64,000 bases of DNA from Rhynchosporium graminicola (Eukaryota > Ascomycota > Leotiomycetes > Helotiales > Ploettnerulaceae). The position numbers were made by a program, and so were the translations under genes. This document shows positions 46,166 through 57,842 of this stretch, piece after piece. The notes beneath the pieces were generated by a model. The model was given only the letters and a program-made list of their open reading frames with translations, did not search any database and had not been told where the DNA came from. The DNA is taken from positions 796,704-860,703 of the forward strand of contig FJUW01000007.1 in the NCBI GenBank assembly GCA_900074885.1. The letters are read 5' to 3'. The stretch's first letter is position 1; each line of letters begins with the position of its first letter.

Positions 46166-48357
46166 TCACGGAACATGGGTATCGACGCGCGGAAATGCTT
46201 CCCCCAGTATAAAACCATTTCCAATATCCTCTGCGACATCTGGTAGGCCAATTCTCGATGTCTCGCTCCTCAATTTGTCGATGTGCTTGATACCTTTGCC
46301 AAAGTCCAAGATCAGTATCTTTGGATCTTGCCCAGTGCTGATTATCCGTCGATAGTCCGATTTAGCCCCCAGTATCCAACTGGTATGCCAATGGGGAAAA
46401 TGAAGAAGCTCTTGTCCGGTTTCCATGCTAAAGACCTTGATTCCGGTATCGTAGCTACCAGAAACCAGTCTTCCGCTGATCGAATCAATGTGCAGTGAGC
46501 GAACCAAGTTATCGTGCGCTTCATCGATGGTATAGATGAGTTGATGCGTGTTAGCATTCCACACATTGATCAGCTTGTCGTTGCCGGCAGATGCGATGTA
46601 CTTCGAGTCTTCGGAAAATTGACAGCAAGCAAGACCTTTCGTGTGATGTCTCAACGTTTGGATGACATTGCCAGTCTCAATGTTCCACATTTTCACGGTG
46701 AAGTCTCCGCTACAACTAACGATCGTGTTCCCGCGCAGTTGGACAGCATTGACTGGACCGGTATGTCCTAGCAGTTGTTTGAGGAGACCACCAGTCTGGC
46801 GATCCCAGACGCAGATAATCAGGTCCTTCGAACACGTAACTATATACCTCTTGTCGAAGGCGAGGTCTAGAACAGCTTCAGTATGGTGAAGGAGCCTCCG
46901 CATAGGCTTGTACCCATTTTGGAGATCATAGACAATGCATGTGCTGTCGGATGATCCAGTAACCAAAATTTCATCGTCATACTGGAGACAGAGAATGGAT
47001 TGCTCGTGATGCATAGGAAACGAAACGGTTTTTGGCGTGCTCTCTAGTCCCCTAACCAACCGATTTCCCTCTTCTAGATTCCTGTTTGACGCTACGTAGT
47101 GTACTCGCCTGCCCTCCATGTCAGTCGTAAAAGACGGGTCTTCGACTACGCTCGGTGGGCCAATAACTAAGGAGCAGGTGAGTTTCTCGAGATTCCATAC
47201 TCTAATAGTCTTGTCTCGGGAGCCAGTGATGATCTTGTTCCTGCGGCTTGTTAGCGTGCCGATCTGTATAGGTTGATAATGCATGCTTACTCGTCAAATT
47301 GAACACAATAAATACTGTCTAGGTGACCATGAAGGTAGAACGCGTCACAAGTTCCCTCTTCCCAATTGTCACGAAGTTGGTGCCGGGCTTGAGATAATGC
47401 CATCCAGTCATTGTTGGAATTCATGGCCGGCAGTCCAAGCCCACCTCCCAACGGAATAGGTATACCAGTAGCGTAAGACTGAGTTTCCTCTCGCAAGAAT
47501 ACATCCCTCCAGACGTGCGTAGAACGGGCGACTGCATGCCATCGGCGGCACACGAAAAACAGTCCGCGAAGAGTTTTCGTGTCGATGTGTGAGAGAATTT
47601 GAATTCCAAGTTCAGTTGGCAATGAGGAGATGAAATCACGGTTGATCGTCGAACTTGCAACAGCATATACATCAGTTTTCTGCGACTCGGTGGTCGCTTC
47701 GGTCCGACCTTGGACGTGGTCTGAGCTATCGAATGGCATGGCGATTGCGCTCTCTCTATCTCCTTCTCCGGACGAAGTAAGGTATGGATTGCTTATCTCC
47801 CTACCTTGCTCCATCCCGTTATGCAAGGCAGCATTTTGACGTGCTGCGAATCCTCCATTCTTCGGTATTCTGGGGGGTCGAGTACCGCTTCCGGGTACAG
47901 GAGCGAACGGTTCACTATCGTTGAAATTGGAAAGGTTGTTTGCATCGATATCATCTGCCAGATACCTTGAATTGCGATTGAAGCTTGTAGCTGTTCTCAG
48001 CCGTCTATGCCACGGACTTTGTGTTCTTTCCTCGCTGTGCGCATTTGACGACATTTGTGAGAACCGGCGCTGGCGATTCTTCATCGAGACCGATGCTTTT
48101 CGGAATAGTCCTTTAAGACCTCCTTGCTTCTTTCCGTCATCTGGAGAGAGCTGGTTTCCGATCTCTGAGGTGTGATTTTTGAAGTTGAAAAGATTGGATT
48201 CTCTTCGAATAAGGGGAAGTGATTGCAGCCTCTGTCGAAAAGGCAATTGCTTCAAAGGTCTGTCTTCATTATTTGCCTGCCAGAAGGGAGTATTTTCTGT
48301 GCGGGAAGATTCTGATGGCGCATCTCGACTGGTTGCCCTATCGTCAGGTCGTGCCAT
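46166..48357 (-). CDS. F-box/WD40-repeat protein (SCF substrate adaptor)
   Basis: Two exons on the minus strand, 48357-47291 and 47240-46166, with a 50 bp intron, give 713 residues. The first 220 residues are disordered and Ser/Arg-rich. An F-box lies at about 238-285 (ISSLPTELGIQILSHIDTKT, then LRGLFFVCRRWHAVA). The linker matches WD-repeat F-box proteins (RDNWEEGTCDAFYLHGHLDS, IYCVQFDE). Seven or so WD40 repeats follow (TGSRDKTIRVWNL, TGSSDSTCIVYDL, TCSKDLIICVWD, SCSGDFTVKMWNI, SAGNDKLINVWNA, SGSYDTGIKVFSM, STGQDPKILILDF). Such proteins bind Skp1 through the F-box and present phosphorylated substrates to the SCF ubiquitin ligase. It resembles the FWD-1/beta-TrCP or Pof11 class more than Met30/SconB, but I cannot fix the orthologue. 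The intron lies exactly at the FDE/NKI junction. Confidence 0.9.
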
Positions 48358-48497
48358 GGCGATTCAGACCTGGCGGTTCCGGTTGTGTAGGTGTGCTGCA
48401 AATCGGCTACGAACATTCGAGACCGCGCTCCGGCATAAGGAAGGATTCGACGGTTATATGGTAGTCAGATGTGAAGTTGGTCTAGAGGTTTAGTCCG

Positions 48498-48500
<3 letters not shown>

Positions 48501-48533
<33 letters not shown>

Positions 48534-48554
48534 CGTGGTCGTGGTCGTGGTCGT
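48501..48554. repeat. hexamer minisatellite (GGTTCT)5(GGTCGT)4
   Basis: Five GGTTCT units (48501-48530) are followed by four GGTCGT units. It lies about 145 bp upstream of the F-box/WD40 ATG, likely in its 5' UTR or core promoter. Confidence 0.9.
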
Positions 48555-48979
48555 AGTAGCTAGCGTCTGACGTAATTTCGTAATAAGGAAGGACGGTGCA
48601 GATGGCAGATTGAAATGCTGACGGCGCTGGAATCACTGGAATGAGTGTATGAGATCAAGTACGTGAGGCATAAGAAAAGATGGCGAGTGTAGGTGGTTCT
48701 TATGCGAAGGAGGAAGTAGGACAACAGGCCGGGGCGAGGGCGAGGGCGAGCATGAGGACGGGCTAGGGTGGGTGTTCGAGGCTGTTAATGTTGGTGTTGG
48801 TGTTTTGACCAGTCCAGTGTTACTCTACCGTCCGTACCCAACCCCAACCCAAATAGGAATGAATCAACACTAACCACGGTAGGTAATGGGGCCGTCAAAC
48901 AGCTTCTGCTTCCATTCCTGTTTCCCTGTGAATTGCCCATTGCCGAGCCGTCTTTTCTCCCACATTTTTTCACACTTCC

Positions 48980-49020
48980 CTTACCTACCTACCTTACCTA
49001 GGTACCTTACCTACCTACTC
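48980..49020. repeat. TACC-rich imperfect repeat
   Basis: Units of TACC and CTACCTA recur, with a central palindromic CCTAGGTACC. Its function is unknown. Confidence 0.7.
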
Positions 49021-49611
49021 AACAAGGCTGAGATCTCAGACTTTGATCCTGGCTCTGCTGTGGAACAACCTGACTCTTTACTATCTATCCCACCGTTGTT
49101 ATCTGCGCCGGCCGGCCACTGATTAGCTTCGTCAATCTAACCGGGAGACATCTGCCAAATCGAAACAAAGCACTGCAAAGTAATGTAAGTCATGTCAGAA
49201 GTAAAGCAAGGCGAGGCAAAGAAAGCACTTTGCTGCAGGGCAGTTGCTGCATGAAAGACCCCGAGTGGATTGGCTCGAATAGCGCGCGTTGCTATTAGTT
49301 AATTTTCCACTTTCGTCTCAATCCCAGCCGGCGATCAAGGTATACCCAGGGGTCAGTCAGACTTTTGCGTTTCAAGCTTTTGTCACTTCAGATCACAACT
49401 AACAAAGTACATCTCAAACATCTATGCAAAGCAGAACACCAGAGGCTTCAGACCAGAGCAGCAACCTCGGACTTCTGACTGAGTGCACTGTTGATGCGAG
49501 GCCGAGAAGCAACCCGAGGACGCAAGCGAAAACAAGGTCGAGACCGAATCTGCACCATTTAATCAATCGCAATACTCACGTTCGTTCCCCCGCACTCAGA
49601 GCAGGGCCCCG

Positions 49612-50124
49612 ATGACAACCCCAGCTTTCGCCCTCCCCAGGTTTTACACCGCCTTTTTCCTGATCATCGAACCTATCTCTGCCCTCGTTGGAGCTTTCTA
49701 TGCACATGTTCGTCCGCTAGAATATCTCCAGCTCACACATGCTGGATCTGCCCCTATCTTGGACGGCACTATACCCCTTTCTACATGCATCGTGCTCTCC
49801 CAGCTCGCCAACTTGTATCTGCTCTTCGCCATCAATGAGGCTCTAGTCCTACGATCTACGGCTGACCTCCGTGTTTGGAAGACGGTGTTGTTTGGCTTGC
49901 TGCTAGCGGACTTTGGGCATCTGTACAGCGTGAGCGGATTAGGTTTTGATATATATTGGAATGTTTTGAAGTGGAACAGGATGGATTGGGGAAACGTGGG
50001 ATTCGTCTATGCCGGGGCAGCCATGAGAATCATGTTTTTGACTGGAATCGGTATGAACACCGCAAGTGGAAGAGAGGCTGCTCAAAGACGTACTCAGAGA
50101 GCGAATCTTGACAAGTCAAAATAA
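49612..50124 (+). CDS. small four-helix membrane protein (DUF7704-like)
   Basis: A single exon gives 170 residues. Four hydrophobic segments are visible, at about residues 10-30 (FYTAFFLIIEPISALVGAFY), 55-80 (TCIVLSQLANLYLLFAINEA), 90-112 (VWKTVLFGLLLADFGHLYSV) and 128-145 (NVGFVYAGAAMRIMFLTGIG). The C-terminal tail is basic and soluble. Size and layout fit a family of small fungal integral membrane proteins of unknown function that I believe is filed as DUF7704. The start is the first ATG of the frame. Confidence 0.8.
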   Translation: MTTPAFALPRFYTAFFLIIEPISALVGAFYAHVRPLEYLQLTHAGSAPILDGTIPLSTCIVLSQLANLYLLFAINEALVLRSTADLRVWKTVLFGLLLADFGHLYSVSGLGFDIYWNVLKWNRMDWGNVGFVYAGAAMRIMFLTGIGMNTASGREAAQRRTQRANLDKSK

Positions 50125-50339
50125 GCTGTTTGAGTTTTCATGAGTCTGCAATGGTACTTGGACGCTCGGGTGCAATCGTGCTTCGGAACGAGTAAGAAAG
50201 AAGTCCGTTGGGGAAGGCTAGGCCATGTCAGCTTCAGCAAATACAGAACTGGTAGGTACAATTTAGCATCGTGGATTGATTCCAAAACGTTGTCAATTTA
50301 AAATGCCATAAGGTATTACCTGATATGATATATCAATGT

Positions 50340-50437
50340 CACGCAGCTACTCGATGACTTTGCTAACGTCACAATGTTAGATGATTATTTTGAAACGCAA
50401 ATGGAAGAAGTTGCTTCGCCGGAGACACGCCCTCGAG
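50340..50437. repeat. partial copy of the inverted-repeat family
   Basis: Only the right end is clear: GCTTCGCCGGAGACACGCC then CTCGAGGC. The interior keeps ACTCGATGACTTTGCTAACG. No left end is visible. Confidence 0.5.
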
Positions 50438-53093
50438 GCTCCAACATTACGGAGTGAGAAAACTCAAGGCTTGACAATCAATCACTCACTCAACTTAAGA
50501 GCACTATCAGATGAGCTCGCTGTCAGATTATTCAAAGTAAATCCTGTTACTGTGATCGAGACCGAGAATAATACCCGAAGACCAACGACATTGTTAATTC
50601 ATTTTCCCTTCGTTGTTTGGTTTTACATTATCTCTAAAGGCCTACGTTAACCAGGATTGTTATAGATCTAATTTTCGGTCATTTTGCTACTCGTTTTCTG
50701 TTGTTCACCGGCATGCCAAAGCTTTCTCCTCGCCGTCGTTAAGTCGTTCCTTCCCTTCCCAAACAAATACCTGCTCCTTGCCGCCCTGTGGATCACTATA
50801 GGTATCAAAAGAGAATGAAGAAAATGCAGCGAAATAAGCAAAACTTCTCAGATGAAGCCGAAACGGTCCCGCCTGCACACTCAGAAAGTTCCTACCTTAT
50901 CTACCTCTGGGGTACACTCTTTCGTCCCCTAGGTACCTGCTACCGAAGAAATTCTCTAGCCCCATGGTCTATCTTTCTAACACGACTGTACGAGAAGGTC
51001 GTTCTATCAACCTATCCCATCCCAAAACTACACCATTTTTCCCCATTCTTTTTGCTCAGAAGCTGCATTAAAAAAAATAGAAGCTTCTGCATCTCTCGTT
51101 CAAATATCAACAGGACATATTAAGACCGGCTTTTTTTGTTCCTTTTCACAGGCTCGCACGCCTCTCCACTCGTCTTGTAAAATGAAGATTACCTTAGCTA
51201 TTATGAGATGGCGCGTAAATTGTCGTGCTTGCAAGTTGCGAGTCACGCAGCTCAAAGGCCCATGTAGGCAAGGGTTCCCTCAGAAGTTGCAAGAAAGTCA
51301 AACAGTCTCAAACTCATTCATTCCCTCGACCTAAAAATCATGTTTCCTTCCCGGCTTCTGGAAGATGGACTTGTGGATTTCACCGAGATCGCCCAAAGTG
51401 GCATGTTATCTAATTTTTCACAAAAGGAAAACATAAGTAAGCGACCTTGAGTACGGTCCCAAGATAGGTACGTGCCTTGGAACGAGCGTCCCGAACTACG
51501 AGCATTAAGAAGCACGTGTTTGTGACTCTTGCCATTTATTCGTGTTCCTGATTTCTTGCTTAATCTTTCCAGATTTAGGCAGAGGCGTGGATGTATTGGC
51601 GTCCGACGCTATCCAGGTAGTTTCGTCATTGACCTGTCTGTTGCTGCTCTGCTATGTCATTCAACGTGTCGAGCAAAAGCTAGGTGTCGTTCCTTCCCGC
51701 ACCACAGTCAGTAGAACGAGTAGCGGAAAAAGCAGATTTCCCTTTAGATGTGGCTCAAAACCCCAAGATCTGCGGCCGCGCATTTCAATTTTCTGTCATA
51801 TCTCCCCTCGACGGCTCACTTCCATCCTATGCTACTATATAAACAACCCATCCCATTCCCAAAGACAACCCAAGCATCCAAGGGGGTCGGGGCTCTGGTC
51901 TGGCGGCAATCTACAAAATTTTCGTGCAATGGCTGCCCTGGGCAATGGTCACCTATCTGAAGTCCAACATACTGTTCAGGTCCGGGTATTTACAATTGAA
52001 CTCTTCCTTTTCTGCTCCCCTATACTCTCGTAGACCGTCGTAACCACCCCAGAAATATCATCGACTTTTTATTGGTGAGAATCACTCTCTTTGTGATTCA
52101 GCGAGCTCCCTGTTATCGCTACCCTCCTCAAGCTCTGTATATTTGCCATCCACTTCCGCCAGGAGTGCATATCATACAGAAGCAAAATGATAGCATCTTG
52201 GAACGTCAGAAAGCTACTTTACTGTAGCGATGGCGATGCCGGTCTTTTGCCTTCCCTGGCTCGTTCCTGAACTCTTGGATTTCCTGTTATCTGAAAGTGA
52301 GATTGTCTTTTTTCAAATCTGCAGGGCCTCTTTCTGATAACATTCTCAAGCAGGGCCAAGCATCTCCGCCTTCGGTGAAACTACTTTAGCGAAGTCATCT
52401 CTCATGCTACGACTTAGGTTGGTATACCACTCGCTTAATTACTAAGTCCCAAGTACCTTGGGCCGGCGACCAATCTAAAGTCGTGAAATTACTACAGGAC
52501 TTGACTTGTTCGTGGGCTGGTATCATGTTATTGTGATGGCCTACTGGCAAAGTTTGAACAATGATCCCGCGTCGAGAAGGCTCTTCGCTTCGCCCGTCCT
52601 GGCCGCTGTTACTTCTTCGTTTATCTGCCAGCCATTATTTTTATTTATATTGTTCTGGTGGCTAAGAACTCCAAATAGCAATGAAAGTATAATTACAGAA
52701 GTCACAGAGAGAAGCAAGACTGAGTTCTTCCGGGTTTATACCCAGGGAATCGTTCAATTTGATAGGGAATGTTTGTTGTTGCAGGGGAAATCATCAAAAG
52801 ATACCAACGTACCAATACACCACTTCACATCAAGATCTCCAAAAAGACCTTTGCTGATGCCACCTACGGGTTAGCGTAGAGAAGCCAATAAATACCCTCC
52901 CACCCAATTTAAGATCTGCTGCAACTGTGTTTAGCTCAGCGTACGATTCTTCTTACCTGTCTCACTTTAAGACGACCAAATCAATCCCCTTCCGTCGCGA
53001 AGCCGGACACTCCTCTTCAGCAGCTTCAATTCGATCCACCAGGACACCGGAAGGCGAAACCGACTCACTCCCACTCCCGCTCTCACATCCACC

Positions 53094-53360
53094 CTATGCC
53101 GACGATCGAGCCGGTGACTTTGAAGCCGTAGCTTTCCGTCTCTTCATACGCGTGATCTGCGCAACGAGACTCGGTCTGGGAACTTCGATGCTCGGATCCG
53201 GTACTGCTGTTTTGAGATCGGTATTCAAGTGCGGTGACGAGGTATAGGTAGAGAGGTCGCTTGTATGTTGTGTTGATTTGGTTGCAGCGCCTGTTCCGGG
53301 TTCTGGGTTTGGAGCAGGGGTCCTGCGAGATTGGTTGGGCCTGGTTGTTTGGTTTGACAT
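53094..53360 (-). CDS. possible small protein, unrecognised
   Basis: An 88-codon frame from the ATG at 53360 encodes a Pro/Ser/Thr-rich polypeptide ending MKRRKATASKSPARSSA. It has basic, disordered character and no domain I recognise. It is isolated and may be non-coding. Confidence 0.25.
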   Translation of the reverse strand: MSNQTTRPNQSRRTPAPNPEPGTGAATKSTQHTSDLSTYTSSPHLNTDLKTAVPDPSIEVPRPSLVAQITRMKRRKATASKSPARSSA

Positions 53361-54440
53361 TTTGGAGGGGTTTTGGTTATGTGGATGGTGTGGGTGTCTT
53401 GTTAGTATTGTCTGGTAGGAGATGTGTGTTTTTGTGGGTTGGAATTCGGATTGTGCTTGGATGCTGTTGGGATGAGAGGAAAGAGAATAGGATTTGTCGG
53501 ACTCTGCTGCATAGATGTATGCTCAGCACGATTACTGTTCTGAAATGAATAGCAATGAGCAGAAAGAATGTAGAATCACATTGTTTTGCAATTTCCTTTG
53601 TCCAAATTTCTCTAGTAACAAGAAGCTTAACAAGGTGCTATCAATCTCATCATTCTTTGAAACCCCGAGAGATTTTCTTAACCCAGTACCTTTGTTGTCT
53701 CCCGTGTCAAGAAAGAAGTCTTTTATACTTGTGTGCCGGCGTGGTATAGCACTTCAAAGACCGGTGTTAGGATAGCGTGGGATGCTGGGTAAGTGAGTGT
53801 CTGAGTCGTTCTATGCGGGAGAAGCTCAATTCTGCAACGTCAGTCAACACTACCAGTCTTCTGCATTTCGGAAAGGTGGAGGCGTGTGTACACGATTTCG
53901 TATTTAGGTGCAAGGAACCATTGCCTTGAGTCGGACGACTTACGAGAAGTCGGACAGGGTAGCTATGAATCTCAAGCTACCCCGGAAGAAAACGTGGTAT
54001 GTGGAATTCAAGAACTTATCTTCGATAATGGGAAGTTTATATGAGGGCTTTGATCAGGATGTTGTGCCTCTGTGTCTGTTACAAGGGTGGGTAGATTTGG
54101 GACTGAGATTCTGAAATCGGCAAAACGTTGACTTCAAATAGGTCTTTTGTATTTGGATATTGAGATCAAGAAAACACCAATTAAATTTAGGGCTAGGAGT
54201 CTGATTGTAGCAAGTGAAATTTTTTTTCAGAGCAAGACCAAGACGAAATGTAGTTTTATCACCCTTCGCCACTCACTTATTTGACCGACTCGTAGCAGCT
54301 AAAGGCTATATATCTCCTTAGGACAAATTCCTCTTCGAAGAAGCGCTTTAAATCACATATGGAATATGTAAGCATATATAAGAACGCTACAAACTCCAGA
54401 ATAGCTCCAAAACCCAACTAGGGTATTTATGGCGCCACGC

Positions 54441-54647
54441 CCGAACTCATCGATTGTATCGTCCTATGTATATGAATTAATTTTAAGCCAAGATTGTCAC
54501 GAAAGTAACGTCAGACAATACTTATATGACTTCTATGTATCATTTCGTCTATGTCCTGTAGTATTTTCGCGACGTTAACATCGAGTCGTGACTTTAGTTT
54601 GCATGTCTGGGTCTCACTTCCCCGGTCATAGAATTGGAGCAGCCTTG
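54441..54647. repeat. decayed copy of the inverted-repeat family
   Basis: The right end CCGGTCATAGAATTGGAGCA then GCCTTG resembles the CCGGAGACGAATT..GCAGCCTCG end after transitions. The left end near 54441 (CCGAACTCAT ... TCGTCC) is weaker. The interior GTCCTGTAGTATTTTCGCGA occurs at the same place in other copies. Confidence 0.4.
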
Positions 54648-54720
54648 TATGACAGCGCTGGATAGTTTCCAATCACTCTTAATGTTCAACTGCCGCTGTC
54701 CTCCTTACTGTACATATCAT

Positions 54721-55238
54721 TAGGCCACAGCTAAATCGCCATACGCTAAAATTCTAGTGACTTGCGAATGCATCTAGACAACTACCCACCACTATATACA
54801 AATATGTACTAGGTGTAAGAAAACCTTTTATAATTACCTGATTACCCATAAGGCTTAGGATTATAATTAAGGTTTTCCAGAGACTTCAACATCGACTGTA
54901 ATTAGAATGCGAAGGCTTAAGAAGGGCACGGGATAAAGTGTGAGCCAGGTATATCAAGGGAGAGTGAGTATATACATAGCGGAGTATCAATACATTATTC
55001 AGATAGTATGGTAGATACTACTATAGCGAGTAGTGAAGTGGCGATTCAGAGTAATGTAATTAGGAGGGTTAGGAGATATTTATCCAGGATGTAGAGTATG
55101 AAGATGATTTTGATGATGAATTTGTATGAGGGGGCAATTATGCAGTCTATATAGTCATGCATACAAATCTTGGTGGTGATAAATGCACGCGCACTTTCAG
55201 CTCGCTTGACTAGCGTATGGCGATTTAGCTATGGCCTA
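54721..55238. mobile_element. 518 bp non-autonomous DNA element with 28 bp terminal inverted repeats
   Basis: The left end TAGGCCACAGCTAAATCGCC (54721 on, 28 bases to CGCTA) recurs inverted at 55211-55238 with one mismatch. If the termini begin at GGCC, both sides are flanked by TA, as for Tc1/mariner/pogo elements. The interior is AT-rich and encodes no intact transposase. It therefore looks like a MITE or an old deleted element. Confidence 0.75.
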
Positions 55239-55571
55239 TAATTATTCAGCCGAGCTCCGGCACCGGAAAACTGCAGTCCGATCTCCTGCAATGCTATAGA
55301 AAATAATTCAACCGAAAAGTCCAGCCGCGATGACGGTACAGAGAGGAGGTGCCTTGGTAGTTAGTTCACCCGATACACCCTCCGATCCACGACAAATTAC
55401 CGACGAGGGTTCGTCGCTTCTTTCGGTCCGACGTCTCCTGGTCGATAACATTTACTTGCATGCTTTTAGAGCTGCCCCAGCTTCCTCTCCCCGCTTTGTA
55501 GAGACATCCTATCTTTCTGACTGGTGAAAGCTCCCCTCACTGACCCCGCAACAAGTACAAATGAGGGGAAT

Positions 55572-55591
55572 CTGGAGATCGTTGACTGGGG
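55572..55591 (+). promoter_or_regulatory. candidate CreA-type sites upstream of invertase
   Basis: CTGGAG at 55572-55577 and CTGGGG at 55586-55591 both fit SYGGRG, the site of the carbon-catabolite repressor CreA. They lie about 230-245 bp before the invertase ATG. Paired sites close together are typical of CreA-repressed sugar genes, but the motif is short and common. Confidence 0.3.
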
Positions 55592-55736
55592 ATGTCAAGT
55601 ATCTAGGCTCGAGTACCATAGTATCGAGTCAGATGCGCAGGAAGGTGGAAAAGTCTGATTGATCCGTTTCTTGACTGCCGCAATGGAAGACAGTGGCGGT
55701 GCCATAGACCGAGATGAAGACGGCAAGAGTAAAAGC

Positions 55737-55743
55737 TATAAAG
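55737..55743 (+). promoter_or_regulatory. TATA box of the invertase gene
   Basis: TATAAAG lies about 75 bp before the ATG at 55818, a position that would make 55818 the first ATG of the transcript. Confidence 0.45.
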
Positions 55744-55817
55744 CGACTACTCCCCATCAACAAAGTAAAATTGACTCTCAAGCCCACAAGAACAGAAACC
55801 AGCCAATTTCATTCATC

Positions 55818-57842
55818 ATGTTACTCCTCGGTCTCATATTTGCTGCTTTTGCAGTAGCACAGAACTCGTCATCTGCTCTGACTCCTTCTACCACCAAAGC
55901 CTTCGATGCTGGAGTACCTAAAAATGCTGCTCTCCCAGGTGACTACAATGGAAAATGGAGGCCACAGGTGCATTTCTCTCCACCTGCCAACTTTATCAAT
56001 GATCCTAACGGCGCGTTCCGTGATGGTAATGGAATTTGGCATTTATACTACCAATGTAAGAATCACAACCCCAACAGCGGTCCTTTGAGTATGAAGGATT
56101 AACCTAGGAAATCCAGACAATCCCACAGGAACCGTAGCTGGAAATCAACACTGGGGTCATGCTACGTCCAAAGATCTTTATACCTGGCAAAACGAGAAAA
56201 TCGCCATCTTCGCCAAGCCAGATGCCCAGATTTTCTCGGGCAGCATCGTGATCGACAGCAACAACACTTCTGGATTCTTCCCGAACCAGAAAAATGGCGT
56301 GGTTGCAATTTACACCTTGAATATGGCAGCCGAACAAACGCAAGAAATTGCTTATTCACACGACGGCGGTGTACGTACCATCTAATTTACCGTGTTATCC
56401 TCTAGAGGAGCAATACTAAAACCACACTTAGTACACATTCACAAACTACACTTCCAACCCAGTTCTCCGTCTCTCACCACCATCGTTGCAGTTCCGTGAC
56501 CCCAAAGTCATCTGGTACGAAGATCATTGGGTAATGGTGATAGCTTACTCTCAAGAATTCGTCATCGGAATCTTTACCTCCCCTGACTTGAAAGAATGGA
56601 CGCACGCATCCAATTTCACAAACCATGGACTTTTGGGCTTGCAGTACGAGTGTCCTAATCTGGTAAAGATGCCTGTCCGAGGGGAAGAATCTATATGGCT
56701 TATGGCTATTAGTCGTAAGTATTGCTTCCACATCTTTCCTCAGAATTGCTCTTAATGTCACATAAAATCATTATGACTTTGCAATATGAACCCAAACCGT
56801 GTTTCTTGCTCACATCTTCTTAGTCAACCCTGGCGCTCCATTGGGTGGGTCCATCACCGAATACTTCCCCGGTTCTTTCAACGGTACACATTTCACAGCC
56901 GTTGATGCCGCAGCTCGTCTTACGGACTTTGGAAAGGATAACTATGCAGGACAATACTTCTATGGAGTGCCCGAGACGGAAGACCCGGTTTTCATTGGTA
57001 CGTTTCTTCACCTGATTCCCCTCGCTTAACACTTTTCCCAACCCAACAACAACAAAGGCAAAAGCTCACTCGCCTCACTCCCTCAACAAATACAAATGGA
57101 TTTTACTAACACTTCCTTTCTAGCATGGGCTTCAAACTGGCAATACGCACAACAAGTACCTACCGGCTCCGAAGAAGGCTGGCGTTCAGCGATGAGCCTT
57201 CCTCGCACCTCCCACCTAATTCGCAACGCAACCCGCACCGGGTGGGCACTGAGCAGTTACCCCTACGACCTTTCCCCGGTCATGTCCGACTCAATCGCAT
57301 CCTCCCAATCCCTCAAAAACGGCTCTATCATCGCCGACTACAGCACCGTCTCCTCCGGCGCTCTCTATTTCCAAGTCAACTGTACCTCCATCAAACCCCA
57401 AGGAACACTAAACTTTACGCTCTCCGCCTCTTCCACTCGCGAGTCCGTGTCCGGCGGATTCTACTTTGAGGGAGATAATCCGTTCTGGGTTTCGCGCGCC
57501 AACGTCCTCGGCTTCGGTCAGACAAATCCTTTCTTCACGGAGAAATTCTCCGTAGGCAATACGCTGAATAAGGATGGGACGTTTACGCTTGAAGGGGTCA
57601 TCGACAGGAGTATCCTGGAAGTGTTCTTGGATAGAGGCCGGAACAGTGGTACATTCACGTTCTTCCCCGAGGGTGTTTTGGACACGATTGAGATCCGCAC
57701 TGCTGGGTTGAATGAGGATGCGCTTGTCAGTGTGAGTATTTGGGGGTTGAAGAGTACGTGGGCACCTCAAGCTGGCTCGGATGGTCTGGTGCATGGTAAT
57801 GTTGGTGGGAATCAGACACAGGTCATCAAGAGACATTTCTAG
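55818..57842 (+). CDS. secreted GH32 invertase (beta-fructofuranosidase)
   Basis: Five exons (55818-56055, 56117-56370, 56432-56714, 56824-56997, 57124-57842) with introns of 61, 61, 109 and 126 bp give 555 residues. A hydrophobic signal peptide ([18 protein letters not shown]) precedes the beta-propeller. The nucleophile Asp is in FINDPNGAF, the transition-state Asp in [13 protein letters not shown] and the acid/base Glu in YECPNL. This is the full GH32 catalytic triad. The protein has several N-glycosylation sequons (NHT-, NYT- and NGT-type) and a C-terminal beta-sandwich. Sucrose, raffinose or inulin-type fructans are the expected substrates. The 5' splice at exon 1 uses a cryptic-looking acceptor: the nearer AG would create a stop, and the second AG gives YNPTGT. 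An open frame upstream from 55683 would add 45 residues before the signal peptide. I prefer 55818. Confidence 0.93.

Larger units (their letters stand above)
48358..49611. other. divergent intergenic region between F-box/WD40 gene and small membrane-protein gene
   Basis: The two genes diverge from here, so it should hold both promoters. It contains a GGTTCT/GGTCGT hexamer repeat (48501-48554), a short GGGCGA repeat near 48730, GTTGGT units near 48790 and a TACC-rich repeat (48980-49020). A frame at 49424-49615 overlaps the start of the next gene by ATGA and looks like an upstream frame, not a gene. Confidence 0.55.
50125..55817. other. 5.7 kb gene-poor region with repeats
   Basis: No intact gene is recognised. 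It holds partial and decayed inverted-repeat copies near 50340-50437 and 54441-54647, a 518 bp terminal-inverted-repeat element at 54721-55238 and one unproven small frame (53094-53360, minus). Frames at 51542-52033 and 52506-52874 are longer than average but have no domain. The right end is the promoter of the invertase gene. Confidence 0.5.

Noticed and set aside
49424..49615. 63-codon frame overlapping the start of the small membrane-protein gene by ATGA
   Set aside because: No domain; at most an upstream frame in the leader.
51542..52033. 163-codon plus-strand frame
   Set aside because: No domain; composition and unspliceable surroundings suggest chance.
52506..52874. 122-codon plus-strand frame with a hydrophobic segment
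   Set aside because: It begins at TTG and has no recognisable family; a single hydrophobic run is not enough evidence.
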